From: Streptomyces sp. NBC_00510
GTDB taxonomy: Bacteria > Actinomycetota > Actinomycetes > Streptomycetales > Streptomycetaceae
Assembly: GCA_036013505.1 (NCBI GenBank)
Contig: CP107851.1
Location: 7,550,001 to 7,614,000 of the forward strand
Direction: 5' to 3'
Length of the DNA stretch: 64,000 nt
Shown: positions 62,162-64,000 of the stretch, one piece after another
How the letters are laid out: the number at the start of each line of letters is the position of its first letter
How positions within the stretch are numbered: the first letter of the stretch is position 1
Position numbers and translations under genes: made by a program
Notes under the pieces: model-generated
Told to the model about the DNA's origin: nothing
Databases searched by the model: none
Seen by the model: the letters and a program-made list of their open reading frames with translations, nothing else

Positions 62162-63346
62162 TTGAGCAGGTTGCGCTGGCTGACCGCGGGGGAGTCGCAC
62201 GGCCCCGCACTCGTCGCGACGCTGGAGGGCTTGCCCTCCGGTGTGCCGATCACCACCGAGATGGTGGCGGACCACCTCGCGCGGCGGCGGCTCGGCTATG
62301 GCCGCGGTGCCCGTATGAAGTTCGAGCAGGACCAGATCACCTTCCTCGGCGGCGTGCGCCACGGGCTCACCATGGGCTCCCCGGTCGCGATCATGGTGGG
62401 GAACACCGAGTGGCCCAAGTGGGAGCAGGTCATGGCGGCCGATCCGGTGGACCCCGAGGTCCTCGCCGGGCTCGCGCGCAACGCCCCGCTGACCCGGCCG
62501 CGCCCCGGCCACGCCGACCTCGCGGGCATGCAGAAGTACGGCTTCGACGAGGCCCGGCCGATCCTGGAGCGCGCCTCCGCCCGCGAGACCGCGGCCCGGG
62601 TCGCGCTCGGCGCCGTGGCCCGCTCCTACCTCAAGGAGACGGCGGGCATCGAGATCGTCTCCCACGTGGTGGAGCTCGCCGCGGCCAAGGCCCCGTACGG
62701 GGTCTACCCCACCCCCGCCGACGTCGACAGGCTCGACGCCGACCCCGTGCGCTGCCTCGACGCGGACGCGAGCAAGCGGATGGTCGCCGAGATCGACCAG
62801 GCCCACAAGGACGGCGACACGCTCGGCGGCGTCGTCGAGGTGCTCGCCTACGGCGTGCCCGTCGGCCTCGGCAGTCACGTGCACTGGGACCGCCGGCTGG
62901 ACGCCCGGCTGGCCGCCGCCCTCATGGGCATCCAGGCCATCAAGGGCGTCGAGGTCGGCGACGGCTTCGAACTCGCCCGCGTCCCCGGCTCCAAGGCACA
63001 CGACGAGATCGTCGCCACCCAGGACGGCATCCGCCGCTCCACGGGCCGTTCCGGCGGCACCGAGGGCGGCCTGAGCACCGGCGAGCTGCTGCGGGTGCGC
63101 GCCGCGATGAAGCCCATCGCCACCGTGCCGCGTGCCCTGGCCACCGTGGACGTGACCACCGGCGAGGCCACCCAGGCCCACCACCAGCGTTCCGACGTCT
63201 GCGCCGTCCCGGCCGCGGGCATCGTCGCCGAGGCGATGGTCGCCCTGGTCCTGGCCGACGCGGTCGCGGAGAAGTTCGGCGGCGACAGCGTCACCGAGAC
63301 CCGTCGCAACGTGCGCGGCTACCTCGACAACCTGGTGATCCGATGA
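62162..63346 (+). CDS. aroC: chorismate synthase
   Basis: The 394-residue FMN-dependent enzyme converts EPSP to chorismate. It starts LSRLRWLTAGESHGPAL and has the signatures GRGARMKFEQDQ, RPGHADLAGMQKYG, ASARETAARVALG and SDVCAVPAAG. TTG 62162 is chosen over ATG 62141/62144, because AAGGAG lies nine bases upstream and the S. coelicolor protein has this length and beginning. It overlaps aroK by ATGA. Confidence 0.95.
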   Translation: MSRLRWLTAGESHGPALVATLEGLPSGVPITTEMVADHLARRRLGYGRGARMKFEQDQITFLGGVRHGLTMGSPVAIMVGNTEWPKWEQVMAADPVDPEVLAGLARNAPLTRPRPGHADLAGMQKYGFDEARPILERASARETAARVALGAVARSYLKETAGIEIVSHVVELAAAKAPYGVYPTPADVDRLDADPVRCLDADASKRMVAEIDQAHKDGDTLGGVVEVLAYGVPVGLGSHVHWDRRLDARLAAALMGIQAIKGVEVGDGFELARVPGSKAHDEIVATQDGIRRSTGRSGGTEGGLSTGELLRVRAAMKPIATVPRALATVDVTTGEATQAHHQRSDVCAVPAAGIVAEAMVALVLADAVAEKFGGDSVTETRRNVRGYLDNLVIR

Positions 63347-63858
63347 GCGGCCCGGTCGTCGTCCTGATCGGCCCGATGGGGGTCGGCAAGAGCACCGTCG
63401 GCGAGCTGATCGCCCTGCGGCTGGGCACGACCTGCCGCGACACCGACGCCGACATCGTCGAGGCCGAGGGCCGGCCGATCGCGGACATCTTCGTCGAGGA
63501 CGGCGAGGAGCACTTCCGCGCGCTGGAGGCCGGGGCCGTCCGCGTCGCGCTCGCCGAGCACCGGGGCGTGCTCGCGCTCGGCGGCGGCTCGATCCTCGAC
63601 GAGGACACCCGCAAGCTGCTCGCCGGGCTGCCCGTGGTCTTCCTCGACATGGACGTCGCCGAGGCGGTCAAGCGCGTCGGCCTCGACACCGCCCGCCCGC
63701 TGCTCGCCGTCAACCCGCGGCGGCAGTGGCGCGAGCTGATGGAGGCCCGCCGCCCGCTGTACACCGAGGTCGCCCGCGCCGTGGTCAGCACGGAGGGCCG
63801 GACCCCCGAGGACGTCGCGGACGCCGTCCTGGACGCACTGGAGCTGAAGAACGCATGA
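63343..63858 (+). CDS. aroK: shikimate kinase
   Basis: The 171-residue P-loop kinase has Walker A GPMGVGKST (~10-18), the shikimate-binding DTDAD (~36-40), GEEHFRALEAGA with the key Arg and LALGGGSILD. It phosphorylates shikimate at O3. The aroC and aroB overlaps (ATGA at both ends) show a tightly coupled aroC-aroK-aroB operon. Confidence 0.95.
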   Translation: MSGPVVVLIGPMGVGKSTVGELIALRLGTTCRDTDADIVEAEGRPIADIFVEDGEEHFRALEAGAVRVALAEHRGVLALGGGSILDEDTRKLLAGLPVVFLDMDVAEAVKRVGLDTARPLLAVNPRRQWRELMEARRPLYTEVARAVVSTEGRTPEDVADAVLDALELKNA

Positions 63859-64000
63859 CGGAGCACGCCGCCCACGCCCCCATCCGCATCCAGGTCGGGG
63901 GCAGTGCGGGCACCGAGCCCTACGAGGTGCTGGTCGGCCGGCAGCTGCTCGGCGAGTTGCCGGGCCTGATCGGCGACAAGGCGGTGCGGGTCGCCGTCAT
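63855..64000 (+). CDS. aroB: 3-dehydroquinate synthase, N-terminal part
   Basis: Only the first ~48 codons are in the window. MTEHAAHAPIRIQVGG and EPYEVLVGRQLLGELPGLIG match the N-terminal strand of AroB. ATG 63855 overlaps the aroK stop. The rest lies beyond the window. Confidence 0.88.
   Translation, partial: MTEHAAHAPIRIQVGGSAGTEPYEVLVGRQLLGELPGLIGDKAVRVAV

Overview
The window is a GC-rich Streptomyces chromosomal core region. This follows from the strong G/C third-position bias, frequent GTG and TTG starts, and the Streptomyces-type sporulation gene ssgB. Phosphatidylinositol-mannoside genes and a bifunctional Rel in a secDF-apt-rel block also point to an actinomycete. From memory, the order aroB-aroK-aroC-aroE-mltG-ruvX-alaS-rpsD-hisS-relA-apt-secF-secD-yajC-ruvBAC-yebC-pdxT-pdxS-pimA-pgsA-thrS matches the conserved S. 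coelicolor SCO1494 to SCO1550 core, read here in reverse. The species cannot be named from the sequence.

Layout. 1-1400: end of a phosphotransferase gene, a small zinc-ribbon gene, and a five-gene tRNA cluster on the minus strand (Gly-Cys-Val-Val-Val) with its own promoter and terminator. 1400-7800: pabB/pabC-type folate genes, a double GNAT acetyltransferase, DsbA-like, CGNR and small membrane proteins, and ssgB. 7840-11840: a tRNA-Val, then a LacI-type-controlled sugar ABC operon. Its binding protein and second permease are broken by three single-base indels. 11840-12470: two inverted copies of a modular intergenic repeat, whose third copy lies at 4262-4590. 12470-18190: a large membrane protein, SRPBCC protein, second tRNA-Val(CAC), DnaQ-like exonuclease and a two-gene DUF4365 operon of unknown function.

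18300-31230: thrS, a K+ channel, then on the minus strand an unknown membrane protein and an EF-G-like GTPase. A phospholipid block (HIT protein, PI-phosphate synthase, PIM acyltransferase, PimA) and the PLP synthase genes pdxS/pdxT follow. 31280-41400: yebC, ruvCAB, yajC-secD-secF, apt and rel, which link DNA repair, protein export, purine salvage and the stringent response. 41490-52850: DUF349 protein, secreted cyclophilin, metallo-hydrolase, hisS, a PAS-GGDEF-EAL c-di-GMP enzyme overlapping a methyltransferase gene, VKOR, RarA, DUF2470 protein and rpsD. The last two are divergent around an iron-box-like sequence. 52930-64000: an NB-ARC ATPase without a visible DNA-binding domain, DUF948/DUF6167 proteins, alaS, ruvX, mltG and the shikimate genes aroE, aroC, aroK and aroB (cut by the window end).

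Most of the window is ordinary housekeeping sequence. Observations most worth a second look are the decaying ABC operon under an intact two-operator promoter, the modular repeats confined to convergent gene ends, the DUF4365 operon, the iron box between rpsD and a DUF2470 gene, the orphan NB-ARC ATPase, the methyltransferase/c-di-GMP gene overlap and the degenerate EF-G-like GTPase. No prophage, insertion sequence, CRISPR array or biosynthetic cluster was seen.
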